This document shows positions 22,797 to 37,200 of a stretch of DNA of 64,000 nt, piece by piece (within the stretch, counting starts at the first letter, position 1; each line of letters opens with the position of its first letter). Position numbers and translations under genes: made by a program. Source of the DNA: Hormiphora californensis (taxonomy: Eukaryota; Ctenophora; Tentaculata; Cydippida; Pleurobrachiidae). The notes under the pieces are model-generated. The model was not told the origin of the DNA. It ran no database searches and saw only the letters and a list, made by a program, of their open reading frames with translations. The stretch covers positions 5,498,250-5,562,249 of the forward strand of contig CM035360.1 in the NCBI GenBank assembly GCA_020137815.1, in the 5' to 3' direction.

Positions 22797-25700
22797 ATGG
22801 CGAGTGTAGAACAGCTGTTCTCCCTATTAGACAGTGATGGGGATGGACAGATAACCCGTTCTGACATCCTTGCAATATGTGATAAACTTGAGCTAGAGGA
22901 AGGTGCGGAGGCGTTCCTTTCCAAACTTGGCCTCACCGATGAATACAGGTATATATCAAGAATGAGTATATTGGTCTCTTGTTCAAAGCTCTGTGTTTAC
23001 GATTCTCTGATCTAACCGTTCTACCTTCCCACCTTTTACAGGCCAATCACAATTGATGATGTATACCACAGTGGGATTTTCGACAGTGTTGGCCAGAGCG
23101 ATATCTCCCATAGCCTCGCCTCGATCTCAGACTCAAACTATGAAGCCATTTTTGATCTGCTGCTGGTGCTCCAGAAGACCACAACTAACTACCTGAGAAA
23201 CAAGAGTTATGAGATGGAGAGTGATTTACAACAAGCCATATCTGAGAGGGATAACTTTAAGAGGGAAATGATTATTTTACTTCAGGTAATTCGAGTAACG
23301 ACTGATCTAACAATCGTTGCTAGGAAACGAATTAATTTTGACACTTTGGTGATCTTGGTTACCATGGTTACCACCCGTTACCCTAGTAACACCATTCTTC
23401 CTCCTTCTCAGGAATGTGATGACAGAGAAAGGACAATATCGGAACTCAATGTCAGGGAGAAACAGTTGAAACAAGAGATTTCCAGTTTATACGAACAACT
23501 GGAACTGTGCGAACAAAGGGACAGGACAGGAACAGAGGGGAGCTTTCGATCACGTATGGGTAATTGAGCACACCCTTCAAGCATAGATTATAGAATACTT
23601 GTCTTTCCCGCCGCCGTCTTGCTAAGAAACAAGAAATCTTCAGCAAATGGTAGCAAAAACCAAACAACTATTCAGGATCGGTTTCTAGTGTCCACACTCC
23701 CTCTGATATTCGCTTTCATTTGCCCTGGTTTAATATAGCTCGAGATCGTAAGGAAACCTCGTACTACACAAATTACACTGACTTTTTGACCGTTTTTTGT
23801 TACTGATTTCGTAACCTGTGAGCCATGATTCATGTAACCAACGTTTCCGTAATCTATTGGGTTTTAAAATTCTGATCCAAACAAGCATCACATTTTCAAC
23901 TCGATTTTAGGATCTGAGAATCAGCAGAAATCTGTGGTCAGTGGTTCCAAGTCAACGGAAAGCGTCCAATCCTCACTAAAAAGTGGGGATGAGAATAACC
24001 ATGTTTGTGAAAACTGCCAAAGGTAAATAACATCTGACTGATTTGTATTGATTACCATCTAACCACTATACCAACTCTTTCTCGCTTTTTTCTAGTACTA
24101 GAAAGCCCGTGGAGTTAGACCTCGTTGACCCTAATACCTGCTCTCTCTGACTCAAAAATGAGCAATCCTTTCACCCTACCCCCCTCTATATCTCTCGATC
24201 TCTTTCCGTCCCTCTTTCGCTGTCTCTATCTCTCCTTCTCATTCTTCCCTATCTTTTTATCTGTATTTCTTCATCATTGAAGAGATTTAAAAAATAAAAC
24301 ACATTTTTTATAAATGTCAAAAAGTTGTGTAACAAAGTAAGTGATAGATGAGTTCCTCCGTTATGTACTCTTGATAGCGTTGATTCGTTTATTTTCCACA
24401 GATATGGCCTAACACTTTGTTGGGAGTCTATTGGTCTCTTGATAAGATGGGTGATGGTAGTGTAACTGACTTGCATGTAATTGGCATTTGTAGTTAAACT
24501 TGACCATTCTTTAGCTTTATTGAATCAATCTAAGAGAGAAGAAGGGAATAGCATAGATAGGTAAAAAAACTATATGTTATTGGTTTTTATGGATTTCAAT
24601 GAAAAGAAATGTTCATGAATGATATGTGACTCAGTCATTGGGATTCTGAGTTGCAGTTTACATCCACATATGTTTGGAATTTTGGATTTATACAATGAAT
24701 TTGAATAGATGAAGTGAATGATTTTAAGTTGAGAACATGTACGATGATTTAAGGAATTGAAAATTTTATCGAGCGAACTAAATTTTGGGACATATGTGGA
24801 TGCCCTCACTTGACACAATCAAAGATTGGTAAGATCATTGGAAAGTCAACAATCAATAAATTAACGAACTCTAAAATCATGAACAACATTTACAGTCCTA
24901 ACTAAGTTATTACCTTTGTCGAAGAGCTGGGAGATACCACTTTTTACCTGAATAAAGATGCTACTATACCGCTTAGCCCTTGAGAATGCAACGTAGAGCT
25001 GGCCATGTGAGAAAACTGGAGAGGGTAAGTAGATTCCAACAGTGTCGAACTCCTGGCCTTGGGACTTGTTGATGGTGATGCAGTAGGACAGAATGATAGG
25101 GAATTGCAAACGTTCAAATCTGAAGGGAAAAGCAGTATCTGAGGGACATAATTTAATGCGTGGAATGAAAGCCTCCTTGCCTATAAAATTACTGTTACCA
25201 CTAACTATCCTAACCTTCAAAACATTCCTACCTAACATAACTACTTGTAATCGAGTTCCATTGCATAGGCCATTCCTAGGATCTAAATTTCTTAATAGCA
25301 TTACAGTACAACCTTGTTTGAGCTTGAGTAGGTGAGGTGGAAGTCCGCTGATACGTAAACTGTTGAGGAACTCTGTGGTGACTTGTCGTACTTGAGTGTT
25401 CTCGTCCTCAACAACTCGATCAACACTCAAGTATTCCCTGGGTAATGTTTGTGGTTCATATCTGTCTAAAATCGAATCATTAAGTTTGTCAGCATCGTCA
25501 TTCAGTGGTGTTACAATTACAGATCTAGATCGGTCAGTGTTAAAATCAGGGAATACGGAGGTTGCAATATCGTCAGTAAAATTACAGTCAGTTGGAATGT
25601 CAACTTCACCTCGAATTCCTTCAGCGCTGGTGAGGGTTCCGTCGCCCAACTCCAACAGCCAAGTCTTGAAGGAAGTCTCTGCAGGGTCCGCTCGCACGTT

Positions 25701-28142
25701 CTTCGTCAGGTCCAAGTGTGTCACGTATTGCCAAAGGGGCGACCTGAAAATGCAGTTTTCAATGATCACAGGAGTGGATGCCCTGGGAACAATGGGGAGT
25801 GTTTGACGAAAATCACCGGCCATTAAAATCAACTTTCCACCGAACGGTACACTGTTGTTGGTGATGTCACGGAGCAGGATGTCGATGGCCCTAAGTGCAT
25901 CCAGCGGTATCATACTGGCCTCGTCTATGAATATCAAGCTGAGGGAACGAAGGTGGTCAGCTTGTCTCGAGTTAGGCCTTACTGAACACGTAGAAGTACT
26001 ATTGATAGGCACGGGCAGCTTGAACAGTGAGCACAAAGTTGTCCCTGCTATCAATAGTGTTCCTGCAATCCCTGTCCATGCAGCATTTGCAAATTTGAGT
26101 GAGTTGGCAATACAATGCATGGACAGGGTATTGGCTAAGAACGTCTTCCCGCATCCACCACTGGCATGAATGAAGTAGATGCGGGGTCTGTCAAAGGAGG
26201 GGGTTGCTCCATGGGAAAGCTCGTGGATAATTGTGTCAGCTATGAACTTTTGTTCTTCGTTCAGCTTCTCCAAATTATCCTCGGCCATGAGGGTATAGTC
26301 GTCAGTGTCATAGTCGGAAGTAGGCAGTCGCGTAATTGGGGAGGGTAAATCAAAACCAAAGTTAGTAATGGGGATACGATAAACAGACATTAAAGAGGAA
26401 TGGATACTCATCAAGGCGTGTTGGTGAGATTCCTCCTCGGTAAAGCCGTTGAAGTGGATGAAATCCTCAGACATGTCGTCCTTGAAATCTCTCCAGATAT
26501 CTAATGGGGATGATGTGTTACAGTTGGCTAATACAGTCGCAAATAAAAAGCGAAGCTGACTTGGTGTAGAAGTCAGTTTCGCTTCATTCATACAATCAAT
26601 CCAAGTCTGATCTGACTCTAAAATACCCATAGCCCGGCAAGTGGCTTCGAACGTGTCGTATACAACACCCTCGTGCGTCTTCAAGTCCCTGAAAGAAGTA
26701 GCACCGCGGGCTCGCAGTAAAATTAAACGAAGATAAAATCGATCTGTGTCTCTTGGTGAAACATAGTATATCCTAGGAACAATCTTTAAAATCTCACTAT
26801 TACCTACACTCCTCTTTCTAACCACCCACCCTTTATTACCGGTGTATGTGTAGAAATAAGGAATCTCGGAGTAGAGATGACGGCGTGCTGAGTGGTCCTT
26901 GGCGTTGAGAGACATCCAGTGAGTCAATGTAGTGCCAGAGTCCCGCTCAAGTACGTCGTCAGGTAGTTCTCCTGTACGAAAATGTATCATATGGTTGTTT
27001 TCAAGGTGAACAGCAAGCCTCACAATAGCGTGACTTTTGGAACATAAATTGAATTCGCGAATACGCCAAACAGCCTCCATTGCAGCTATATATCGGCAGT
27101 CGACATATTCGCGAATTTCGTCTAACTGATCACGTGAACTTACCGTTTTCTCGACATATGCACTATCATAACCTTTATGTAAATACTTAAACAGATATTT
27201 AATTGAACTAATTGACATGCAAGCCTCTGTATTAATATGTGACCTATATTTTAGCAAGAGATAAGGATTGTAGGGGACAACGTACCTATTATCCAGATAA
27301 TTACCATTCCTCTCGATGCGAGTTCCATCATTCCTACGCTTGTAGATGACTCTCCCAGTGTCACTGTCGAAGCTCGTACTGTCCGCAAAGTCCTTAGGGA
27401 AGCCTTTGGTACAGTTGCCTTGTTGCAAACAGCGACCTGGGGAGCACTGGTGCATCATCATTGTACTTACAATCCTATACAACTCTGGCTCTAACTCGGG
27501 ATCGGGAATCTCAGCTCTAATGAATTTATCTATTTGATCTACTCTCTTCAATTTATGCTCACCTTTAAGCCAAAGTGCTAAATGAGTGTGGGGCAAACCT
27601 CTCTTCTGGAACTCGATGACGCTAGTGATGGCCTCCTGCTCGCCTAATACAAACCTCATGTCCTTGTAGAATTCGTCTGTGTGTAGTTTAAAAGTCGCAG
27701 TAACAATGTCGGGTCGGTCATTGGGCTGAAGTTTAGGTGCCCCCTGCAAATACTGGTTTCCTAGGTTGTCAACTATGTCGGGGTGTGTGGGGTTGCACGT
27801 GAAAGTAATGAAAAAGTCAGGCTTAGAAAACTTAGCGGTAAGCGCCATGCTGTCTTGATACTGCTGTTGCAGCCAGCGCTTACCGCCAGTAAAACTGGAA
27901 GGTAAAATGGAGGGGATACCGGGATTGTACTCACAATCCCCATTGTTGGTATCCTCTCGGTGCATCATCAGTCCCTCAGAAGTCTCCTTTCGGTAGTCAG
28001 GTTGATTCTTTCGTAGGTACAGGAGACGGCCCGCCTCAATCCGAACCTGTAAAATGTAATTTTAGATCCTAATGAAAAGATAATAATGAGAGATATAAAT
28101 ATTTTGATATTATCATGGACACGTAATTAAATTAATTGAGAG

Positions 28143-28225
<83 letters not shown>

Positions 28226-31200
28226 ATTTAATTGCGGGGCGTGCAAAGACAGTCTAGCTATGCAAGTATTTACCTGGTGATCAACAGTAAACTGTTGAAA
28301 GAGTTTCCTGCTGAAATGAAGAGGTGAAAATGGGGAGGAACGGAAAGCTATTCGGTGCTGGGCAAATTCAAGAGCGGTGAGTCTGGAGCGGCCATTCAGT
28401 TGCTTCAGATCGGTACACCAACCTTGTTCACCTATAAAATAAGGAATGATAAGATTATTATGAAAAAATAATCTTTTATTATAAACTTAAACGGTGATAG
28501 AAAATGTGTATTATAGTAGTGATAGAAAAAATACTTAACTTACCATGGGGGAACAGTAGAGGGTATGTCATGGGGTCCAAGTGGTTGGAGCAGTGACTGA
28601 TCTGTTGTAAACTATAATCCAGTCTAATTGGAAACTGATACCTTAGGAACTGTGTGTTAATCATAGTTGCAGTGAATAGTTGTTGTCTTAAAAGTACTGA
28701 TTTCCTACCACAGTCGTAACTACATTTAATCGTCATTGTCTGTCGATCGATACACTTTACCGTCAGTCTAGTGTTTATGTCCAAGTCAGATACTCCCGGG
28801 ACAGCGGCCAAAAGCACAACTCTACAGTAGTTCTTGAGGCGGAGATGGTGTCGGGGAAGTGTAGGTTGGTCATAACCACGCATGTCAGTCAGGCTAAGAG
28901 CACTACCTGAAAGGGCATTGTTAGAAGTGTTTTCACTAAAAAACTCATGTAATTGCCCACGTCGTGCATCTAATGCACGCTCAGCATCTTTGTAGACGGT
29001 GAAACCGGGAGCTGAAGGCATCCCTGAATCATCGCCTACAAAGATAGCTGCGACATCACCCTCATGAACAGGGGTGTTGTAGGTCCTCGTATCAGAACCT
29101 CGCCTGAAAAACATGCTCACAGAGCGGGGGTTAGTGGGACTCCTCTCTGTCTCTTCTCTCTCTATCTGGGCCATTCTAATGAAAGCATTCTTATACGGGT
29201 TGTTAATATCAGAGAAGATCCTATGAATAAACGACATCAACCTACGATCACAGCCAGAGTTACTTGGGTGGTTGAGACGATGTTGCAATGCTCCGCTCCC
29301 TTCAATCACGTAGAGTTGACTGAACTGCGGAGTATCGGTCTCGTGCCCATGTAGTACTCCCACGCTGTGACGGATCTGGCCATGTACTCGGAAAGTGAAA
29401 GGTCCTGGTCTTCCTGCTAATAATTTGTCTTCATTAGAATTTTGTGATGCGAATGAAAAGGCAGAATTGAAACTCCTAATATTGTCAAACAAATTCGAAA
29501 CTGGTCCTATGCCTAGTGTTGGGTCAGTAATAGCGCCTGTAATAAGTAGTTGAAGGTCCTCGGGGTAGGGTTGTAGACGACACTGAGCAGGCAAGACAGA
29601 CTTCCCACCATTACAGCAAGAAGCGGTCTTGTGAAGCTCCTGCTCGTACAGCAACGCACCACAGCCCCAAGTACAGGATCTATCACGCAAACCTAGTCTG
29701 AACAGAGTGGGGGTTATATTACGATCAATAGCAGCGGTCTCTAGTCGTGAAAGCAATTGTCTGTGGTCACGGGCTTGTCGCTGTTGTCGCTGTCTGTCAC
29801 GGAGTTGTTGTCTCTGTTCGTCAGTCATACTTGCTACCTGTTGACGTCTTCTTTCGTTCCTGGAAGCTCGGTTAGCAGCATCTCGATCTCTCCTAACACT
29901 ATTCAAAGACTCGCTATTCTCCTGTCTATATTCTCTCTGGCTAGAATTCAAATCATCCCTATTCTGATCCCTATGCTCTCTTCTATTGCTATTCAAAGAT
30001 TCCCTATTCTGATCCCTATAATCTCTCTGATTGCTATTTACCTGTTCCCTATTCTCATCTCGGTACTCACGCTGGGATGCATTGACAGCATCACGGTTGT
30101 CTTGGCGGTGTTGACGTTTGCGGGCATGAAGTTCTTGACTGTGTTCCTGGCTGTAGAGTCGCATCTGCTCCAAGCGGTCGGCACAGAGTCCGGTACTTGG
30201 GCCAGGTAGCTCGTCCGCGGCTGAAACACTCTGTACATCAGTATCAAAGATATCAGAATCAACTTGCATTAGGTTAGAGTTGGACATAATAGCACAATCA
30301 ATAACGAAGAAATCACTTAACTTTGCTTGTAGGGGTGAGAAATATCACAGAGGTATCGAGTTGCAACGTAATACAGAGCAAAGCGAAGGTAAAGAAAATA
30401 ACAGTAGTGGCACTTTTCAGGAATACTCCTTCATAAAATATTTTGGTGCAAAGTTCTCAAAAGTTGATTTCCCGGCTTCTGGAATTTCTCTCCACGTCAA
30501 AATAAACAGCACGTGCATTTCTATTGTTACCCCCCACTACCTCACATACCCCTCCCAGGGCACCTCCTTGGCAACCCCCCTCTATTTGCACGTGAGGATA
30601 GGACATCATCACCATCACGCCACTCATTTGCATCTTTTAATTAAGATATCTTTGGTTACACCTAGCACTCACCCAGTGTCAAAAAACCACGAATATGCGA
30701 ATCTAATTTCCAATGCTTTTAGAAAAAATAATGCCAAAATAATGCCAAGCCTAGTTCCCCAATCACACACATTTGTCTGTAAATTACAGTGTAATGTGAA
30801 CCCAAAACAAGAAATTATACAGCTGTTTCTCCCCTCACTCTCTCCCTCTCTCCTCTATTCTTCTCTCTCTTTCTCTCTGTCTATCTCTATCTCTCTCTCT
30901 CCCTCTCTCTCTCTGTCTTTCTCTCTGTCTTTCTCTCTGTCTCTCTCTCACCCACTCTCTCTCTTTCTCTCTCTCTCCCTCTAATTAGCTCGTGTTAATA
31001 AGGTAGTATGGTAGGTATCAGATTTCATGGGATTCTGAGATTCTAAGGCATTATTTTTGCGTGTTAATTGGGACTCTGAGGGACTCTGGGGCATTATTGG
31101 GACTCTGGGGGCATTATTGGGACTCCAGAATCCAAATAATGCCCTCCTAAGTTTATCACTCATAACTGTTTTTTTAACCTTAGAAAAAGATTCTACGAGA

Positions 31201-34200
31201 TAGACAAGCATTAAAAGGGTCATATAAAATAAAATAGGGAGAGTTAATATGTCACAAATTAGAACAATTAACCTAGTTTATAATTAACTTAATTAAAAAA
31301 TTAAATTATTAAAAAAAAATTTCTTCAAAATTCGCCAGATTTTGATTCAAAATGATAGGGAATGGTTCCCTGGGGCTCTATAAAATCATTCCAAGCACTA
31401 AATTCATGCAAAATTGACAAATTTCAACAGAGTCTCAAGATGGCATTATTAGGCATTATTTAAACAGATGCCCGAATAAACGAATTAACTGTTAACTAAT
31501 GTCTTCTATGTACTATCTAATATTGCCAACACTTTTTAGTTAGAAAATAATGCCTTTTTAAGAAATTTTCAGAGTCTAATGCCTTTCGAAATAAGTTGAC
31601 ACTGGGAGCACTCATATAGCCACCTCCCCGTTATCATAGATTGATGGAGGATATCAAGAATTCTGAGGCATTAGTTGAGCGGATAAATGAGGAAAAGAAG
31701 CGGATGAATGTTAAGGTGCACGCAGCAGATACCTACCTGACGCAAGTGAAGGAACTTGAATCCGCTTACAGGTACAGGAAATATCTGGTGATAATCATGG
31801 CCTGGTCATAGTGATCTGATCCATCCAAAACCAATAGTTGAATTTAATTGGCTGGATTTAAAGAATACATAACCCTTTTCTATATTAAACAACTGATCGT
31901 GCCAAATAGGAATCTAAAGAATACAACCCTATAATAATAACCAACTGATATATCTTGTCAGGAATCTAGAGCAGCATACAATGCAGATGGGCAGTGAGCA
32001 TGATGCAGTTCTAGCAGAGTACGAGGAGGTGAGGGGTAACTTTGAGGAGCTGTCACAACGGTACGAGGAGCTGAAAAGTAAAATTAGCTCCGGAGATCTG
32101 GGTGGTGTAAGCGCGGCGACACTGGGCAGTGTGAATAACGTGAGTAGATCATTGTGGGTGACAAACAGGGTTATACCAGGATTTACAGACCCGAACCACT
32201 CATAGAGAAGTGAGAACATAGTCATTGTGGACGTTTCTAAACATTAGGTCCGGGTCCCTGTTATGATTTCTAACAATTTCACAATATCACAATCCCCCTC
32301 TCTCCTTCCCAGTTGGATACCTCAGCGTACACTACTGGCCACAACACAACGGGAGGTTTCAGTTTCGCTGACGAACTTGCAGACACCGAATCACGGTATT
32401 ACATATTAAATTACTGATCTACGGATGTCTGACGTCTGTGTTAGGTGTATTTGGTGTATTTGGTGTCTGTATTATTATAGTATGGAGTGGCCCACCTATA
32501 TGGTGTACATTGATATGTGACCCACGCTGTTATCTCGTATCTCTAAGGATTTCACTGCTTCTTTCAATTCCCCTACTATTGATAATCCGGTACTCTGATA
32601 TCACTTTATCTCTCTGTAATTATGTGGAGCAAGCTACCCTTCAATACTTGCTACTTGAGCAACGTTGCAGATCTGTTTTGGTTCGTCCAAGTTTGTGCCC
32701 CTTTCTTTCGTTCCTTTCATTTTGTAACATGCACAAATCTCACATGCAGTACTGGAAACGTGTACAATACAAGTGATACAATCTCTACACAACTCTATGG
32801 TCTTCATTACATCATGTCTCACATCATTTTCCACAGCACAACATAACGGAGATATGTGGTTAAAATGTAACCGTTTTGTTGAGTCATCTCCACAATTCCA
32901 CACTCCTGTCTGCCACTGTTCGCAGATCTCACTTACTTCAATGAGAGAAAACCTCACGACTTATTCCGCCTAGTTCCTACTTCATACCCTCATAATTTCC
33001 CAGGGATCAGATAGAAGCGCTCCAAGAGGAGAATGAACGTCTCAAATTAAAGGTTCTCCAGTATGAGTCACGTGACCTCCCTGATGCAGATCTCTTATCT
33101 CGGGAGTTGGATCTAGCAGCTGCTGATCCGGGGGATGTTATACCCCTCATCAATAACGATCAGGTGAGTAGGAGATTGGGTTTAGGAGTCAGAAGAGACG
33201 ATGGAGGGAAGATAGGGTTTAGGATTCAGAAGAGAAGATGGAGAGAGATTGGGTTAAGCTAGGGGATAGTCTGTGTATTCGAGTGAGAGAGAGACTGGGG
33301 ATTGAGGGGGAAAGAGAAAGAGCGAGATGATACGTGATGGGGTATACTAATTATGTATGAGTTAGGTTCCCAAATTATGCAAGGTTACTCGTCTCCCCGA
33401 GTGTTTTATCTCTCCCCCTCATTTAACACACACACACCCACAGAATTTGGAAGATGTGTCTCCCCGTGGTTTATCGTCCCCTACGGATGGGATATGTGGC
33501 CATGTCCTGATTGGAACTGCTAAACTGTTCCTACACTGTTTGCGGCATGATATTGGGGTCAGCTATTCTCCGCCCATTGTGGATAAGAATGGACAGGTAA
33601 GACATTCTGTGTAGAATCAATTAGAGGAATCAAGACTCGACCATGAAAAGGTCTAACATGACCAATGGGTATTTGTTTTTGATTGGAGGTTATAAGTCTT
33701 AAATAGTAGTAAGGGAAAGAAAGGATTATATATATGGTCTGCTGAACCCCAGCTCACACCAATATTCTCCAGGTGTTTGGTCATCTGAAGGTGAAGCTCC
33801 AACGTCTCTCATCCTCCCACGGTAACCTGAACAATCAGCAAACCACCGGGGAACAATCCGTCATGGGAGATCTCATGTTAGGTACTAATGTTCTGGCAGA
33901 TTTCCAGTAAATCCAGCATCCCAAATGTTGAGATAGGGAGAACAAAATCACAATTCCGATGGTCATGTTTCGTACCATTGGTCATGTTTCACACCGTCTA
34001 ATAATCAATCTCGCAGGTAGCACAGTGACTGTTCATATAGGGGTGATTGAGGCAAACGGGCTGCCAACTAGGCTAAACAACTACGTCTTCTGTCAGGTTA
34101 GTTTTACCCCCTTCTGCAGTCCGATGATTTTATGAAAACAAATCCCACAAATCTATTAACTGCCTGGCCAATGCTCTGACCACAATCCACATTTCTCGTG

Positions 34201-37200
34201 CGCTCCGCATGCAGAACCTTATTTGAAGAAAATAAGAATAGGGTCAGGCTGATGCTCTGACAGCCTATTAAAAGTTCTCAACATTCCAACATTTCCCTCG
34301 TTACGTCCTGAAACCCAACCCTTGCCTTATCTCACTCCGTGTTACATGTTGCAACCTTTGCAGCGTGTAGGTCGTAGGAGTGGGCTTTTTCCGGTTTTTT
34401 ATTCTGAAATAAGACTGAAGACCGTGAATTATGAATTATCATACCATTTAAAACTATTTTTCAGTATAAGTTCTGGGACATCAAAGACATGATAATCCCT
34501 GGATTAGAATTCCAACAGCACCTCCCCCGAAACAACACAACTGTCTTTGAACATCAGGAAACATACACAGTGACAGTGACCCAACAGTTCCTGAACTATG
34601 TCAATGATGGCTTGTTGGCCATTGAGGTATGGGGTCTAAAACTGGAGGAGGAGAGCGATATACCCAGGGCTGGGTCCATGATTGTGACTAATGCCACTGC
34701 ACCGCTGTATGATCGATGGAGTGAAATGATGACGAGGCTTCAACTTTGGGTTGAGGTTAGTTGTGTTTTACACGTGCTGAAATTATTGGATAAGTAGATG
34801 TCCTGCCTTGCCCGACCCTGTTTTCCGCGCCCGCCCGGTAAAGGAGGGTTAGAACATATATCAATATAGTTGTCCTGCTTTCTCACAATTTCAAAAGTAA
34901 TATAAATTGAGATCGTATTATTGGCGGAAAAGTGAACCAGACTTTATTTCTTATTTCTAATTTCTATTCCCAGCTCGCCTCTCTCTCGATATTAATAATC
35001 CATCCTCCTTCATTTCTCCATCAATCTCTTTCCTTTTCTCGGTTCTCTCTCTTTCGTTGAATGTGTATACAAGGAAGTCTTTTGCACTCTCTCACACGCA
35101 GACACACACATCTCTTGATGTGCATACATTGTGGGAGAGAGAGAGAGAAAAGACAAGGAGAGAGATTGAGAGAGGGATTGAGAGTGTCGTGTAGTCCTAA
35201 AAAAGGAAACCCCGATAGAAACATTAAGCACGATCTAGAACCTCCTTCAGTAGTTTGGAGCTGTAGAAGTAGGAGTTGTAGAAGGGGGTAGAGCCGAGAG
35301 AGTGGTGAAAGTTGAGGCAGGGAGAGAGAGCTAACTTCTCCCAAAATAGCTACACACGTGTTCCCGCTCTCTCGAAGAGCTGCCCCTGGATCTGTGCCCA
35401 GCGGAAGTAAACTCTACCTTTGTCTCCCCTCGTTTCCAACTTTCTCTCTCTGCACTATTCTCTAAATTCTTTTATATTCTTGCTCTCTATTATCTGCTTA
35501 CACAAAGTAGCACTATGTTTGAACTGTTTGTTTCGAACAAACATTTCACACAAAAGAGCTGTTCAACTTCGCACTTCACACATTGTTGTTCAGCTTCACA
35601 CACATTACATGTGGGATTTAGAAGAGCGATGATGATGATGCAGATGAGTATCCGTTTTAAAAACACGAAAGTTAGAGTCTGCGTGATCATACGGATATCG
35701 CTCTAATAGCTCTGCAGGCTTTATAATGAGCAAACGAGAGTCAGATCATCTCAGATAGAGATAGCGAGAGAAGGAAAGATGGAGTGATAGATAGAGAGGT
35801 AGATGGAGAGATAGAGAAAGAATGTGAGAAGTAGATGGCGAGATGCCTAGAGATAAATGGATGTACAATAGCGAGAGAGCTAGAGATAGAGAGTACACCT
35901 CCAAAGGAACTTGACAGAGGTCTCGTTACATCCACCTCATTTCACTGCCAACAATATCACAAGAAGAGTTGGGGACATGTCAGATGGGTTTTATGAGAGT
36001 TCTATCACCTGGGGAGTTATTTAACATGCCATCAAGTACAGATGTAAAGTCTTAGGATAGTTGTAAGGTTTCGACGATGAGGTGTCAGGTTGATCTACTG
36101 AACCCTCACAGAAATAAAATGCGGTGGGGGGGGGAGAGTCAGGCAACTACTATATAGTAAACTATAACATCAGCATAAACATCAGTATAAATCAGTATTA
36201 AAAACTTTCCTTTCATTCAGGTACTAGAGATTAATGATAATGGGATATATTCTGCGGTTGAAGTTCAGCAGCGATCTGACATCAAAACAGGAGGAGTTTA
36301 CCAGGTACAAACTACACAGGATAATATTTAAATTCATCTAGAATTTAAATTCATTCTTCATCTCACCAACTCAAGATTGGTTTCCTGGTTGCCATGGACC
36401 ACTACATTTGATCGGAATCAATCGGTCATTTATCATTAACCGTATATATCTCCCCTATTTCAGCTCCGACAAGGTCTCTCCCGGCGCATCCTAGTCCGAG
36501 TCCTCCCCGTGGGGGCGGGAGGAAGTATCGCTTGTAAGAGTATCTCTGGTATTAGTATTGGCAACATCACTACATCCAGTAGACACCAGGCTGCCCTGGA
36601 TAGTTACCAGAATGAGGATCTGTTGAAATTGAGGTGTGCCTGGTCCGAGGCTCTGGAGACCGTACAGAATAGGATAGGTGCGTGTGTAACATGCTGTGTG
36701 TGTAATATGTGTTGTGTGTAACATGTGTTGTTGTGTAATGTGTAGTACTAAATCAGTGAACTATTGTATTGAGCGCTATAAAATCTGTCTGTCTATCTGT
36801 CTGTCACAGGTCTCGAGTTTCTGAACTAATGCGTTTTGATTTTCTGAACTAATTATCTGTACCAGGTGATCAGCTCCACAAGTTGACTGAGAAGGAAGTA
36901 TTGTCCGATGCAGAGGAAGAGGAACGTGGCAAACTACTCGAGGAATGGATCAGGTAATGACGTCATAATGACGTCAACAAATATGAAGGCATGATTTATA
37001 GTAACTGACTGGCTTCATGTCGATCTCCCTTCATAGAAACTCTCTAAATACTTTCTATCAACATATAACTGTCCTAATTTGGAAGTTTGCCCTGACGCGT
37101 TTCCAATCAAACACAGGTTACTAAGGGAACGAGATGCGGTTCTGATACCCAAGGAAAACTCGGGTGTACCAGGGGCCCGGGATACACGACCTGTACCACA

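Larger units (their letters stand above)
24023..31639 (-). mobile_element. Helitron-bearing intron (element ends not resolved)
   Basis: The intron between exons 23911-24022 and 31640-31771 is 7.6 kb, far longer than its neighbours, and the Helitron accounts for most of it. I could not place the TC 5' end or the CTRR 3' end with its hairpin, so the true element borders lie somewhere inside these coordinates. Flanking intron sequence at 30290-31639 contains a CT-rich tract at 30838-30980. It also has several copies of GGGACTCTG-GGCATTATT-like sequence around 31060-31145. Confidence 0.6.
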
